In this document: piece after piece, positions 7,757-15,481 of the stretch
How the letters are laid out: each line of letters opens with the position of its first letter
How positions within the stretch are numbered: position 1 is the first letter of the stretch
Source of the DNA: a virus
IMG/VR virus record: IMGVR_UViG_3300029923_000008
Location: 79,430 to 143,429 of that record
Length of the DNA: 64,000 nt
Strand: one strand, 5' to 3'
Notes under the pieces: model-generated
Told to the model about the DNA's origin: nothing
What the model saw: only the letters and a program-made list of their open reading frames with translations
The model's database searches: none
Position numbers and translations under genes: made by a program

Positions 7757-7971
7757 AAATAACAATAGACGAAACAAAATTTGATGTTAAATTCAGTCGA
7801 GATGAATTACCTGATCAAATAAAGACAAATTCAGTTACTAGCATGTTAAAGGAGTGGACTATATTAAGTCAACAATATAAGATTGAACAAATAAGAAAAG
7901 AAAAAATAAAAATAAGACTTGATAAATTAAATGAAATAATTTCTAAATCAAATGACAATACAAAATTATAA
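7753..7971 (+). CDS. Small protein with KLNEI motif, 72 aa
   Basis: Function unknown. The C-terminal third reads RKEKIKIRLDKLNEIISK, a version of the shared tail followed by 11 more residues. It is preceded by the same A-rich sequence as the start at 6862, and it overlaps the next gene by 20 bases. Confidence 0.7.
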   Translation: MKITIDETKFDVKFSRDELPDQIKTNSVTSMLKEWTILSQQYKIEQIRKEKIKIRLDKLNEIISKSNDNTKL

Positions 7972-8269
7972 GAAGAAATATTTAATATACAAAGATGATT
8001 TTGGTAAAAATATATATGCTGGTGATACTGTAGAATTATTTTGTCCAATGGAAATTTCAACTAAATGGGAATCATTAGTTTATTGGAGTATGCTACATGG
8101 AGCTTGGGTAGATTCTCATCCTTCTCATAAGATAATGTTTGGAGAAAATTCCCAAAGAACATTATCTTCAATGATTAATCAACAGGAATGGAATATTTGT
8201 GATTTTGATAGTGATATTCCAACAAAATATAAAGGATATTGCAAAAAAATTAAATCTTTTTACCAATAA
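7952..8269 (+). CDS. Hypothetical protein, 105 aa
   Basis: No family recognised. It has many aromatic residues (WESLVYWSMLHGAWVDSHPSH) and looks like a compact globular domain. It is the last small gene before the methyltransferase. The 49-base gap after it holds only AT-rich direct repeats. Confidence 0.7.
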   Translation: MTIQNYKKKYLIYKDDFGKNIYAGDTVELFCPMEISTKWESLVYWSMLHGAWVDSHPSHKIMFGENSQRTLSSMINQQEWNICDFDSDIPTKYKGYCKKIKSFYQ

Positions 8270-8271
8270 TA

Positions 8272-8318
8272 ACATATAAAATAATATAAAATAAAATAAT
8301 ATAAAATAACAAAATAAT
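8272..8318 (+). repeat. AT-rich direct repeats before the methyltransferase
   Basis: Short direct repeats built on ATAATATAAAATA separate the gene at 7952 from the methyltransferase. No promoter consensus is visible, so this may be a translation leader only. Confidence 0.4.
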
Positions 8319-9071
8319 ATGTATGATTTAAAAAATGGTGATTGCTTAGAGATGATGATAGATATTCCAGATAAATCTGTTGATTTGATTTTGTGCGATT
8401 TGCCTTTTGGAGTTACCCAAAATAAAAAAGATTTGAAAATACCATTTGAACCTTTATGGGAGCAGTATAAGAGAATAATAAAGTCTAATGGTGCAATTGT
8501 ATTGTTTGCTCAAGGATTGTTCTATGTGGACTTGGTTAATAGCAATAGAAAGATGTTTAGATATGATATTATTTGGGACAAAGAATTGACAACAGGATTT
8601 TTAAATTCTAAACGTATGCCACTTAGATCACATGAGCAGATTGCAGTATTTTATAAGAAATTACCTAAGTATTTTCCTCAAATGATAGACACTGGAGTTC
8701 CTTTACATTCTAAAGGTAAAACATATATGAATAAAATTCCTAAGAATCAAAATTATGGTAAATTTAAAAGTACTGATGATTCAAGAGCAGGAACAACTTT
8801 AAAATACCCTAAATCAATTTGGAAATTTCCTAAACCTCATCCAAGTATAGTAAAGCATCCAACAGAAAAATCCATAGATTTACTGAGTGAGTTAATAAAG
8901 ACATACACTGAAAAAGGTGATACTGTATTAGATAATTGCATGGGTAGTGGAACAACTGGAATTGCATGTTTAAGATATGATAGAAATTTCATAGGAATTG
9001 AATTAGATATAAAATATTTTAATGTTTCAAAGAATAGAATTAAAGATGAAGAATTAAAAATGTCAAAATAA
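8319..9071 (+). CDS. DNA N6-adenine methyltransferase
   Basis: A 250-aa enzyme that transfers a methyl group from S-adenosylmethionine to adenine in DNA. The catalytic motif IV is DLPFG (27-31), a common phage variant of DPPY. The cofactor-binding motif I is VLDNCMGSGTTGIAC near residues 203-217, and HPTEK precedes it. The order (IV before I) is that of the beta class, and the length is typical. No restriction endonuclease is adjacent, so it is probably a solitary phage enzyme that hides the genome from host restriction or adjusts expression. The recognition site cannot be read from sequence. Confidence 0.92.
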   Translation: MYDLKNGDCLEMMIDIPDKSVDLILCDLPFGVTQNKKDLKIPFEPLWEQYKRIIKSNGAIVLFAQGLFYVDLVNSNRKMFRYDIIWDKELTTGFLNSKRMPLRSHEQIAVFYKKLPKYFPQMIDTGVPLHSKGKTYMNKIPKNQNYGKFKSTDDSRAGTTLKYPKSIWKFPKPHPSIVKHPTEKSIDLLSELIKTYTEKGDTVLDNCMGSGTTGIACLRYDRNFIGIELDIKYFNVSKNRIKDEELKMSK

Positions 9072-9072
9072 A

Positions 9073-9104
9073 AAAAAGCTTCATAAAAAATGAAGCTTTT
9101 TTTT
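9073..9104. terminator. Bidirectional terminator
   Basis: A hairpin with the arms AAAAGCTTCAT and ATGAAGCTTTT, flanked by A and T runs, lies between the convergent methyltransferase and the gene at 9121. Confidence 0.85.
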
Positions 9105-9120
9105 GTTTTAATTTTGTGAA

Positions 9121-9471
9121 TTATTTTTCAGTAGAGTCAGTTTTAACTGTATTGATTGCTGTTGTATTATCATTAGAATCAGTTTTAGTAGTATCAACAG
9201 TATTTATAACCTTTTTTTCTTGCTGTATATAATGAACAATATATCCAGCTACTGCAAATTCTACACCAGCCCAGATTGCGAAATCTCCCGCTGATAATGT
9301 GCTTATTGATTGAAGTAAAAAATAAATCATACCCCATTGTCCAATTATAAATGCAATAGATGATTCTACTCTCTTTTTAGAAAAATAAGAATCTTTATTC
9401 GAATACATTTTTATTATTTCAGTAATAAATTTTTTAATATTTGTCCATCCAAAAAAATAAGTTTTTTTCAT
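9121..9471 (-). CDS. Small membrane protein, possible holin, 116 aa
   Basis: Two hydrophobic segments, roughly residues 38-60 and 64-84, are joined by a short SAGD turn. The N-terminus is basic and aromatic. The C-terminal tail is polar and Thr/Asp-rich, with a repeated pattern (NTVDTTKTDSND, NTVKTDSTE). This size and topology fit a class II holin, but structural membrane proteins of phages can look the same. No endolysin is adjacent to support lysis. It is the last gene of the leftward run from 12422. Confidence 0.7.
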   Translation of the reverse strand: MKKTYFFGWTNIKKFITEIIKMYSNKDSYFSKKRVESSIAFIIGQWGMIYFLLQSISTLSAGDFAIWAGVEFAVAGYIVHYIQQEKKVINTVDTTKTDSNDNTTAINTVKTDSTEK

Positions 9472-9475
9472 AATT

Positions 9476-10003
9476 TTATTTGTTCATTCTTTTTAGCATA
9501 ACCTTTTGTAAACTTTCAGGTAATTTCTTTTGAGCTGCTGACAATTCTTTTTTTCCATCTTTGTCATCTTCATCTTCATCTTCTTTTTTAGATTTGCTCA
9601 TTGGTTTTTTCTTATCGTCTTTATCTTTCTTATCGTCATCTTTAAGTTTTTTTACGACTTTACCTTTCTTTTCATATTTATCATCATCTTCGTCATCATC
9701 TGCTTTGATGTTTTTGAATTCTTTAAGAATGTCTTTTGCTACATCAGTACGTTTAGTTGGACCATAACTTTTGAAAAAATCTTTTTCAGTAAAATTTTCA
9801 AGATCACAAAGGTTGTTTAATTTACCATATGAATGTTCTTCTTTGGTTTTTGATTTTTCTGATACGTTTTCACCAGATTCTTCTTTTCTTTCTAAAATGT
9901 CTTTTGCTACTTCAGTTCTTTTAGTTGCTTTTGCGTTTTTGAAAACTTCTTTTTCAGAGAAATTATCAATGCTAAGTAGATTATTTAATTTGCTATCTTT
10001 CAT
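9476..10003 (-). CDS. Lys/Asp/Glu-rich protein with duplicated motif, 175 aa
   Basis: The N-terminal half contains two copies of a 35-residue unit, KLNNL....NF.EK..FK....TKRT.VAKDIL, at about residues 5-37 and 61-92. The rest is a highly charged, probably disordered K/D/E tail. No known family is recognised. The composition fits an internal virion or DNA-associated protein. A late-type promoter element lies at 10028-10043. Confidence 0.8.
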   Translation of the reverse strand: MKDSKLNNLLSIDNFSEKEVFKNAKATKRTEVAKDILERKEESGENVSEKSKTKEEHSYGKLNNLCDLENFTEKDFFKSYGPTKRTDVAKDILKEFKNIKADDDEDDDKYEKKGKVVKKLKDDDKKDKDDKKKPMSKSKKEDEDEDDKDGKKELSAAQKKLPESLQKVMLKRMNK

Positions 10004-10027
10004 GTGTTTATTATTTTATTTTTATAT

Positions 10028-10043
10028 TGTATATATATTATTT
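10028..10043 (-). promoter_or_regulatory. Late-type promoter element
   Basis: Read leftward this is AATAATATATATACAA, 25 bases upstream of the ATG at 10003. It matches the recurring TT.A.ATATA(C/A)A element. It overlaps the 3' end of the gene at 10038. Confidence 0.45.
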
Positions 10044-10304
10044 TTTAATTACTTTTTCTTCACCGCAGATATCTATTTTTATTTTATCTAAATCTTTAGT
10101 TGCACCTTTTCCTTTAGTCCAATACTTGTTTACGTTATCAAAGAATTCACTTTTCTTTTCATCTGATAATTTGGCTGGTGATTTTACATCATAACAATCA
10201 AGTATAAATTTGAAATATTCTCTGTATTCTATTTGTAAATCTGACAATTTTTCAGTTAAAGATAAACTTTCATTATATTGTTTAAAATCTTTGATCTTAT
10301 TCAT
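10038..10304 (-). CDS. Small candidate virion protein, 88 aa
   Basis: Starts MNKIKDFKQYNES, resembling the MKxIKxF.. N-terminus found on many small genes here. It continues with a helical domain (LQIEYREYFKFILDCYDVKSPAKLSDEKKSEFFDNV) of a kind I associate with short phage head proteins. It lacks the KFNI end. Internal or scaffold roles are possible but unproven. Confidence 0.75.
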   Translation of the reverse strand: MNKIKDFKQYNESLSLTEKLSDLQIEYREYFKFILDCYDVKSPAKLSDEKKSEFFDNVNKYWTKGKGATKDLDKIKIDICGEEKVIKK

Positions 10305-10323
10305 GTGTATGTTTCTGTTTTTT

Positions 10324-10336
10324 TGTATATATTAAA
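10324..10336 (-). promoter_or_regulatory. Late-type promoter element
   Basis: Read leftward: TTTAATATATACA, 20 bases before the ATG at 10304. This is the clearest copy of the recurring element. Confidence 0.5.
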
Positions 10337-10351
10337 TAATAAAAATCATTT

Positions 10352-10573
10352 TTAAAATTTTAGTTTAATTTGTCTTTTTATTAAATTGCCTTTCAATTTA
10401 ACTATTTTTTTAGAACCATCATCAAAAAAAATAGAAATCTCAAAATTGTCAAAAATAAAACCAAAATCTTGATACTCGATTTCATCGTATCTGTTAGATA
10501 TAATTATTACATTTTTATTATGATAAAAACCTTTTCTTCCTATGTAATATTCTTTAAACATTTCCAATTTCAT
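10352..10573 (-). CDS. Hypothetical protein, 73 aa
   Basis: A small protein that looks mainly beta-strand (FEISIFFDDGSKKIVKLKGN). No family recognised. It is 12 bases after the gene at 10586 and probably shares its transcript. Confidence 0.7.
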   Translation of the reverse strand: MKLEMFKEYYIGRKGFYHNKNVIIISNRYDEIEYQDFGFIFDNFEISIFFDDGSKKIVKLKGNLIKRQIKLKF

Positions 10574-10585
10574 TTTTATTATATT

Positions 10586-11074
10586 TCATCTTGGATTAAT
10601 TCTATTAGCGACTTGCATCATTGAATTGTATCTTGCTTTTTCAAACATTTCTACTGATATGTAATCAGAATTTGAAAAATCAATATTTTCATTTAAACTT
10701 TGAAGTTCTTGTGATTGTTTAATTTCATTTAGTCTTTCGTCACGAAGTTTTTGCATAACTTCATTTAACTTATTTCCTTTTTCCTCTTGTTTAACTTCAT
10801 TTATAATCTGACCATTTACTCTTGTTTCAATATTAAATTCATTAATATTGAAATCTTGTGAGTATTCTTGTCTTCTTACTTCATTTAAATTTTGATTATT
10901 AAAATTACTATAATTTTTGTTATAATTAGTATAATCAGGAGTTTCTTTTAACATTTGAGAATTAAATGAGTTATCATTTCCTCTTAATTGTTCATATGAT
11001 TGATTTGATGTTTCAATTTTTTGGGTATTAACTTTTTTGAATAAGTCTAAATACGATTGATCGTAATATTCCAT
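10586..11074 (-). CDS. Asn/Gln-rich protein with repeated LNE motifs, 162 aa
   Basis: Low-complexity and rich in Asn, Gln, Ser and Glu, so probably disordered. The second half repeats a short motif: NLNEVRRQE, IINEVKQEE, KLNEVMQKL, RLNEIKQSQ, SLNEN. LxE and IxE are the recognition pattern of the T4 prohead protease, so these could be processing sites in an internal head protein. That is inference only. No homologous family is recognised. Confidence 0.75.
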   Translation of the reverse strand: MEYYDQSYLDLFKKVNTQKIETSNQSYEQLRGNDNSFNSQMLKETPDYTNYNKNYSNFNNQNLNEVRRQEYSQDFNINEFNIETRVNGQIINEVKQEEKGNKLNEVMQKLRDERLNEIKQSQELQSLNENIDFSNSDYISVEMFEKARYNSMMQVANRINPR

Positions 11075-11095
11075 AATTTTTATGTTATTTTTGTG

Positions 11096-11458
11096 TTATA
11101 TGTTAAATTTTGATGATGCTTGTTTAGTATGTAGAACGTTAATATCTTCTTCTGTTAATTTTCTTATTTGTTCTAATATACTATTATTAATATCAACTCC
11201 TTCATTTCTAGGTATGCCTATCATAATTTCTATTGGCTCATCACCTGGATATTTATATTTCAATAAAGTATTGTCATAATTTCCAATTTTTCCTAATGTT
11301 ATATAATATTCACCATCATATATTTTAATATTGTCAATATATTTCAACTTATTTGTTTTAATAAACTCAATTATTTTATTTACTATTTCAAATTCTATAA
11401 TATATGGCTCAGTGCTACTATAGTTATAATTAGTCTCAAATTTTTTTAAATGTTTCAT
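11096..11458 (-). CDS. KFNI-tailed protein, 120 aa
   Basis: The start MKHLKKFE at 11458 is chosen because it matches the family N-terminus, follows a late-type element (11465-11477), and avoids overlap with the upstream gene. An upstream ATG at 11506 lies inside the ankyrin gene. The protein ends SSKFNI. The body is mixed alpha/beta with no recognised family. Confidence 0.8.
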   Translation of the reverse strand: MKHLKKFETNYNYSSTEPYIIEFEIVNKIIEFIKTNKLKYIDNIKIYDGEYYITLGKIGNYDNTLLKYKYPGDEPIEIMIGIPRNEGVDINNSILEQIRKLTEEDINVLHTKQASSKFNI

Positions 11459-11464
11459 ATTTGT

Positions 11465-11477
11465 GTATATATTAATA
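11465..11477 (-). promoter_or_regulatory. Late-type promoter element
   Basis: Read leftward: TATTAATATATAC, 7 bases before the ATG at 11458, at the end of the ankyrin gene. Confidence 0.4.
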
Positions 11478-12422
11478 TTACAAGTTAAATTTTTCGGCAT
11501 CTTCATAAAATGGATTCTCCTTTATATAATCAGCGAATTCGATATAGAATTGTTCTCTAAAACTATTTTTTAACTTATTGTAGAATTTAGGATATGAGCC
11601 TAATCTCAATAATTTATTAGCCATCTTTATTCTATCCATTCCAGATTCATGACATAATTTATCATAAATTAATATTATCATATTATCAGTTATATATTTA
11701 TTTAGTGGAACAATGAAATCATATATAATATCTATATTATTTGAATCTAATCTTAATATATTTATAAAATTTGTCTCGTTTTGAATTATCATTCCATTTT
11801 TAAATAGGATTTTAAATATGTCTAATATTATATTTTGTTTTTTAGGATAATAATTTAGTTCATAAGATAACCTATATAAAAAATTTGATTGATCCAATCC
11901 ATTCAAATTCACATTGTTATTTAATAATAATTCCAATATTTTTTTATTTAATATAGATCCAGTAAGAACAGATTCATTATTCATATCAATTTTATTTATA
12001 TCAACATCATCTGTAATTATTTTTTGATATAACTCAACATTAAATAATTTCTTTCTTGATAGTGAATTTAATACTGTACGATCAATTTTAGTAATTTGAT
12101 TCGCATTGGCTCCTAATTCATATAATTTTTTAAATACATTAATGTTTTTACAAAAAAATAATACGTTTTCTCCAGTACTTGTTACTACTTGGTTTAAATT
12201 TACATCAAATTTCAAAATATAATCTATTAAATCAATATTATTAGATGATACTACGCTCATTAGTACATTCTTACCACTTTTATCAGTATAATTAACTAAT
12301 CTTTTAATTAAAATAGAGTTTTTATTGTCTTCTGTCTCTAATGATTTTAGTATTTCAATTATATCTTCATTTGACATAGATATATTTTCATTTAATAGAA
12401 ACATGTTATATTTTTTTATCAT
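11478..12422 (-). CDS. Ankyrin-repeat-like protein with KFNL end, 314 aa
   Basis: The N-terminus MIKKYNMFLLNE resembles the capsid-signal-like starts of its neighbours and the end is AEKFNL. Between them are degenerate ankyrin-like repeats, for example DKSGKNVLMSVVSSNNIDLI (about 52-71), STGENVLFFCKNINVFKKLY and YELGANANQI. Further helical repeats lie around residues 130-200. Ankyrin domains bind proteins, so this may be a host-interaction protein delivered by the virion, which is inference. It is the first gene of the leftward unit that starts at 12447-12462. Confidence 0.8.
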   Translation of the reverse strand: MIKKYNMFLLNENISMSNEDIIEILKSLETEDNKNSILIKRLVNYTDKSGKNVLMSVVSSNNIDLIDYILKFDVNLNQVVTSTGENVLFFCKNINVFKKLYELGANANQITKIDRTVLNSLSRKKLFNVELYQKIITDDVDINKIDMNNESVLTGSILNKKILELLLNNNVNLNGLDQSNFLYRLSYELNYYPKKQNIILDIFKILFKNGMIIQNETNFINILRLDSNNIDIIYDFIVPLNKYITDNMIILIYDKLCHESGMDRIKMANKLLRLGSYPKFYNKLKNSFREQFYIEFADYIKENPFYEDAEKFNL

Positions 12423-12446
12423 ATTATATATTCTAACTTATATTTA

Positions 12447-12462
12447 TTTATATATATTAAAA
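12447..12462. promoter_or_regulatory. Late-type element between divergent genes
   Basis: TTTATATATATTAAAA reads as TTTTAATATATATAAA leftward and TTTATATATATTA rightward. It lies 25 bases from the leftward ATG (12422) and 17 bases from the rightward ATG (12479), so it could serve both. Confidence 0.4.
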
Positions 12463-12478
12463 AATTAAAGTTATTTTT

Positions 12479-13105
12479 ATGGCTAAAAGTGAAACACCAA
12501 CCGCACAAGACTACAGAGAATCATTTCAATCAAATATAGAACAGTTAAAAACTGAAATAGAAGATGCTCAAGAAGAATTGGATTTTGATCCATCTGAGTT
12601 TTTTCCAGTTAATAATAACATAGACTTGAATTTTAAAATTGAAATGCATGATTATGAAAAAGATTTGGAAGTAATCAGAGAGGAATCAAAAGAAACATTA
12701 GAATGTATAGCAAATTTATATTTATCAGAAGATATTATGTTAAATAAAAATATAAATAACATAATTAAAAATGATGCTCTTGCAATTTCTGATTTAAAAT
12801 TCTCTATATCCTGTTCTAAAAGAGGATTAATTAATCTAATGAAACAAATAGATAATGGTAGTTCTGATGCAGATTTATTTCAAGCAGTATCAATGTTTCA
12901 AAGAGAAATGAAAGATTGTATTGAGACTCTATATAAATTACAAAAAAGTATGAAAGAGTTTTTCAAAGATCTTAAAGAAGAATTGAAGGAAATTAATATA
13001 GGAGATACTGAAGTAGAAATACATGATAAGTATAAAGATATGAGAATTTCTGATAGAGACATCAACAAATCAATTGATATTATATTAGCATCTAAAAGAA
13101 AATAA
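12479..13105 (+). CDS. Coiled-coil protein, 208 aa
   Basis: Almost entirely helical with long charged heptad-like stretches (IEQLKTEIEDAQEELD, ETLYKLQKSMKEFFKDLKEELKEI). No signal or membrane segment is seen. No family is recognised. It is a single rightward gene convergent with the glycosyltransferase at 13109, and a structural or scaffold role is possible. Confidence 0.75.
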   Translation: MAKSETPTAQDYRESFQSNIEQLKTEIEDAQEELDFDPSEFFPVNNNIDLNFKIEMHDYEKDLEVIREESKETLECIANLYLSEDIMLNKNINNIIKNDALAISDLKFSISCSKRGLINLMKQIDNGSSDADLFQAVSMFQREMKDCIETLYKLQKSMKEFFKDLKEELKEINIGDTEVEIHDKYKDMRISDRDINKSIDIILASKRK

Positions 13106-13108
13106 TTA

Positions 13109-13870
13109 TTAATTATTTTTAAAATTTTTAACTGGATGATAAATTACATCAGGAATATTTCCTACTTCAGTGAAAATCTGTCTATAAATGTGAGTTTTAC
13201 TATCATTTATATTATAATTTTTATTTTTAAATTCATCTGGAGTGTATTTTCCGTTACCTCCAAAATCTGCAATATGAAATCCTCCATAATTTAATAAAGT
13301 TGAAATTGATACTTCATGATGTCCAGACCAACCATCTAAAAACATATCACTAAGATAATCAATTGAATTATTTGATATTCTGTATATTGGGTTGAATGAT
13401 GCTATTTTATTTTCATCTTTTATTTTTATAATAGGGTGAGACAATGAATTAAAATAACACCATGATGAATCATCTATATAATTTCTCATATTAGATGATA
13501 AAAAATCACAATTAAAATTTTCAAATTCACCAAAAAATGTATTCCAATTACCATTGAATCTAACATCATCTTCAATTATCCAATAATATTTGTATTCAGA
13601 ATGAATTTTTTTAAATTTAAAAAGGGGAAAGTGATTACTACCTGGTAATAAAAATTTACCAATCGGTTTAAAATTTAATTCTTGTAGAATGTTGTTATTA
13701 AAAGAAAAATAATTTTCATTTTTTATTATATTAGGAATATTATTAATTTTATCATGATATAAAATAAAAATGTCATATTTTTCGGGATTTAATTCTGTTT
13801 TTAATTTGTTGTATTGATTAATAATAACCTGTGATGATGATTTAGTTAATAATAATATTACATTTTTCAT
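13109..13870 (-). CDS. Glycosyltransferase (DUF3405-like), 253 aa
   Basis: The sequence YYWIIEDDVRFNGNW contains an acidic EDD motif where GT-A enzymes bind the metal and sugar nucleotide. It is followed by FDxLSSNMR-like and DGWSGHHEV segments that resemble DUF3405-type transferases. No membrane segment is present, so it is probably cytoplasmic. It lies apart from the other glycosyltransferases at 27933-35120 but could act on the same virion substrate or on host surface sugars. Donor and acceptor are unknown. Confidence 0.75.
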   Translation of the reverse strand: MKNVILLLTKSSSQVIINQYNKLKTELNPEKYDIFILYHDKINNIPNIIKNENYFSFNNNILQELNFKPIGKFLLPGSNHFPLFKFKKIHSEYKYYWIIEDDVRFNGNWNTFFGEFENFNCDFLSSNMRNYIDDSSWCYFNSLSHPIIKIKDENKIASFNPIYRISNNSIDYLSDMFLDGWSGHHEVSISTLLNYGGFHIADFGGNGKYTPDEFKNKNYNINDSKTHIYRQIFTEVGNIPDVIYHPVKNFKNN

Positions 13871-13876
13871 ATGTAA

Positions 13877-14161
13877 TTAAATATTAAATTTATTTGTTGT
13901 CTTCATAAATTCAGAATCATCTTTAACTTTATGTATTGCTGCTCTTAGCATTGAAATTTTAGTTTCTTTCATATCATTATAATTTTCACAAGATGCTTTA
14001 ATACTATCTGCTAATCCTTTTATTCTTTTATATTCTTCATCAGTTAAAAAAATATTAGAATTGTGAGTATATCCTGTTCTTAATTCACCATTTTCAGAAT
14101 TAATATAATATCCTCTTACTCTTGAACTTTCGTTTATTTCTTCAAATTTATTTACTTTCAT
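13877..14161 (-). CDS. KFNI-tailed protein, 94 aa
   Basis: Starts MKVNKFEEINES and ends TTNKFNI. The short body is helical in its second half. It overlaps nothing but lies one base from the gene at 14163, which has a similar start (MKVNKYKEYL). Function unknown. Confidence 0.8.
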   Translation of the reverse strand: MKVNKFEEINESSRVRGYYINSENGELRTGYTHNSNIFLTDEEYKRIKGLADSIKASCENYNDMKETKISMLRAAIHKVKDDSEFMKTTNKFNI

Positions 14162-14162
14162 A

Positions 14163-14501
14163 TCACAAGTTAAATTTTTTTGCTTTTTTATATACTTCAG
14201 GATTGTCTATAAATTTCATAATATCATCAAATTCACTTTGACTTATTTTATCAAAATTTTTATCTGCATACGGATAGTGGTATTCAACCCAATACCAATA
14301 TTCTCCAGTTTCATAATCTTTTTCATCAGATTTATTTAAATTAGTAATTGACATATAGCTATGCTTTGTATCTCCAAGATGTTCTATTCTGAAATTATCA
14401 TTAAAAATATAATATTCTTCTATTAGATTCATAATTTCTTGTCTAATAATTTCATACTTATCTTTAAATTTTAAATATTCTTTATATTTATTTACTTTCA
14501 T
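14163..14501 (-). CDS. KFNL-tailed protein, 112 aa
   Basis: Starts MKVNKYKEYLKFK and ends KKAKKFNL. The middle is aromatic (YWYWVEYHYPYADK). It is part of a leftward run of tagged genes from 15410. Function unknown. Confidence 0.8.
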   Translation of the reverse strand: MKVNKYKEYLKFKDKYEIIRQEIMNLIEEYYIFNDNFRIEHLGDTKHSYMSITNLNKSDEKDYETGEYWYWVEYHYPYADKNFDKISQSEFDDIMKFIDNPEVYKKAKKFNL

Positions 14502-14505
14502 ATTA

Positions 14506-14814
14506 TCAATTTACATTTTTAAAATATCTATCATAAATAAACTCTGCTGTATACTCTATTCTTTTATCTTTAAGATTATTAATTTCTTCTAATATTTCTG
14601 AATTATTATCAAAAATACTTTTTATATAAGAATCTGCTTCATCTAATTGATTAAATGATTTTTCACTTATATGTTTATCATTACAATATATGTATGATAT
14701 ATGATCAAATACATCATCAATATAATTTCTTACTGGAATTTTCCATCCAAATGAGTTTGTTTCATACTCTGGATTTTTATTATACATCTCTGTAATTAAT
14801 TTTACGTGATTCAT
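14506..14814 (-). CDS. Hypothetical protein, 102 aa
   Basis: Starts MNHVKLITEMYNKNP and ends YFKNVN, so it only weakly resembles the tagged neighbours. Mostly helical and acidic. No family recognised. Confidence 0.75.
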   Translation of the reverse strand: MNHVKLITEMYNKNPEYETNSFGWKIPVRNYIDDVFDHISYIYCNDKHISEKSFNQLDEADSYIKSIFDNNSEILEEINNLKDKRIEYTAEFIYDRYFKNVN

Positions 14815-14828
14815 TAAAACAATTTTTT

Positions 14829-15410
14829 TTATATAATTCCTTTTTCTGTCAAATATAGAATATAACTTTCACTAATATTATCAGACGAATTATTATTTAT
14901 GACAGGATTGTTTGAATTATTAGTAGTCTTAAATATTTTGGTTATATTAATGACAAAATCTTTAGCTGCTTTTGTCAAGGATATAAAATTATTATAATTC
15001 CTAAATATATTAACTATTAATTTTAATATGTATAAAAACAATGCAATTTTAATTGCCCCTATTCCACCTAAACTAAAACTAGTGAGTGATATTGTAGTAT
15101 TAAATATTAATTGGTAAACTGATGTTACAATAGCAATCCATTTACTACCAGTCAACATATTTTCTATTATTTTTAGATTTCTATTATTTTTCATTGTATT
15201 AGAAATTTTTGTAGTTGTCTCTTCTACATTATCTAAAAAATCATTTAATTTACGAATATTTTCGGGATCATTTATTTTATCTTTTGCGATTTGAAGATTT
15301 TCATATACTTTATCTTTTATTAAATCTCCTGTTTCTTTATAATTTCTAATAAATTGAGGTATTTTAAATTCTTCGTTAATTTTTTCCTCATAATTTTTAA
15401 TATATCTCAT
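14829..15410 (-). CDS. Membrane protein with MRYIKNYEE start, 193 aa
   Basis: The N-terminus MRYIKNYEEKINEE fits the family start signal. A coiled region (residues 25-80) precedes two hydrophobic segments at about 92-115 and 118-137. The C-terminal part is Asn/Ser-rich. It does not end in KFNI. If delivered with the virion it could be a membrane-inserting protein, but a morphogenetic role is equally possible. It follows the late-type element at 15430-15446. Confidence 0.75.
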   Translation of the reverse strand: MRYIKNYEEKINEEFKIPQFIRNYKETGDLIKDKVYENLQIAKDKINDPENIRKLNDFLDNVEETTTKISNTMKNNRNLKIIENMLTGSKWIAIVTSVYQLIFNTTISLTSFSLGGIGAIKIALFLYILKLIVNIFRNYNNFISLTKAAKDFVINITKIFKTTNNSNNPVINNNSSDNISESYILYLTEKGII

Positions 15411-15429
15411 TATATTATTTTTATTTTTT

Positions 15430-15446
15430 ATTATATATAAAAAAAA
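15430..15446 (-). promoter_or_regulatory. Late-type promoter element
   Basis: Read leftward: TTTTTTTTATATATAAT, 20 bases before the ATG at 15410 and just beyond the terminator of the DHH gene. Confidence 0.45.
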
Positions 15447-15452
15447 TAATAA

Positions 15453-15481
15453 AAAAAGACACTTAAATAAGTGTCTTTTTT
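15453..15481 (-). terminator. Terminator of the DHH phosphoesterase gene
   Basis: Hairpin arms AAAAGACACTT and AAGTGTCTTTT with a run of T on the minus strand. It overlaps the last codons of the gene at 15463. Confidence 0.8.

Noticed and set aside
9561-10091. Rightward Ser/Phe-rich frames opposite the charged proteins at 9476 and 10038.
   Set aside because: These are antisense shadows of Asp/Glu/Lys codons, with no start signal.
11459-11506. Upstream ATG that would lengthen the KFNI protein at 11458 to 136 residues.
   Set aside because: It lies inside the ankyrin gene and the late-type element; the MKHLKKFE start fits the family better.
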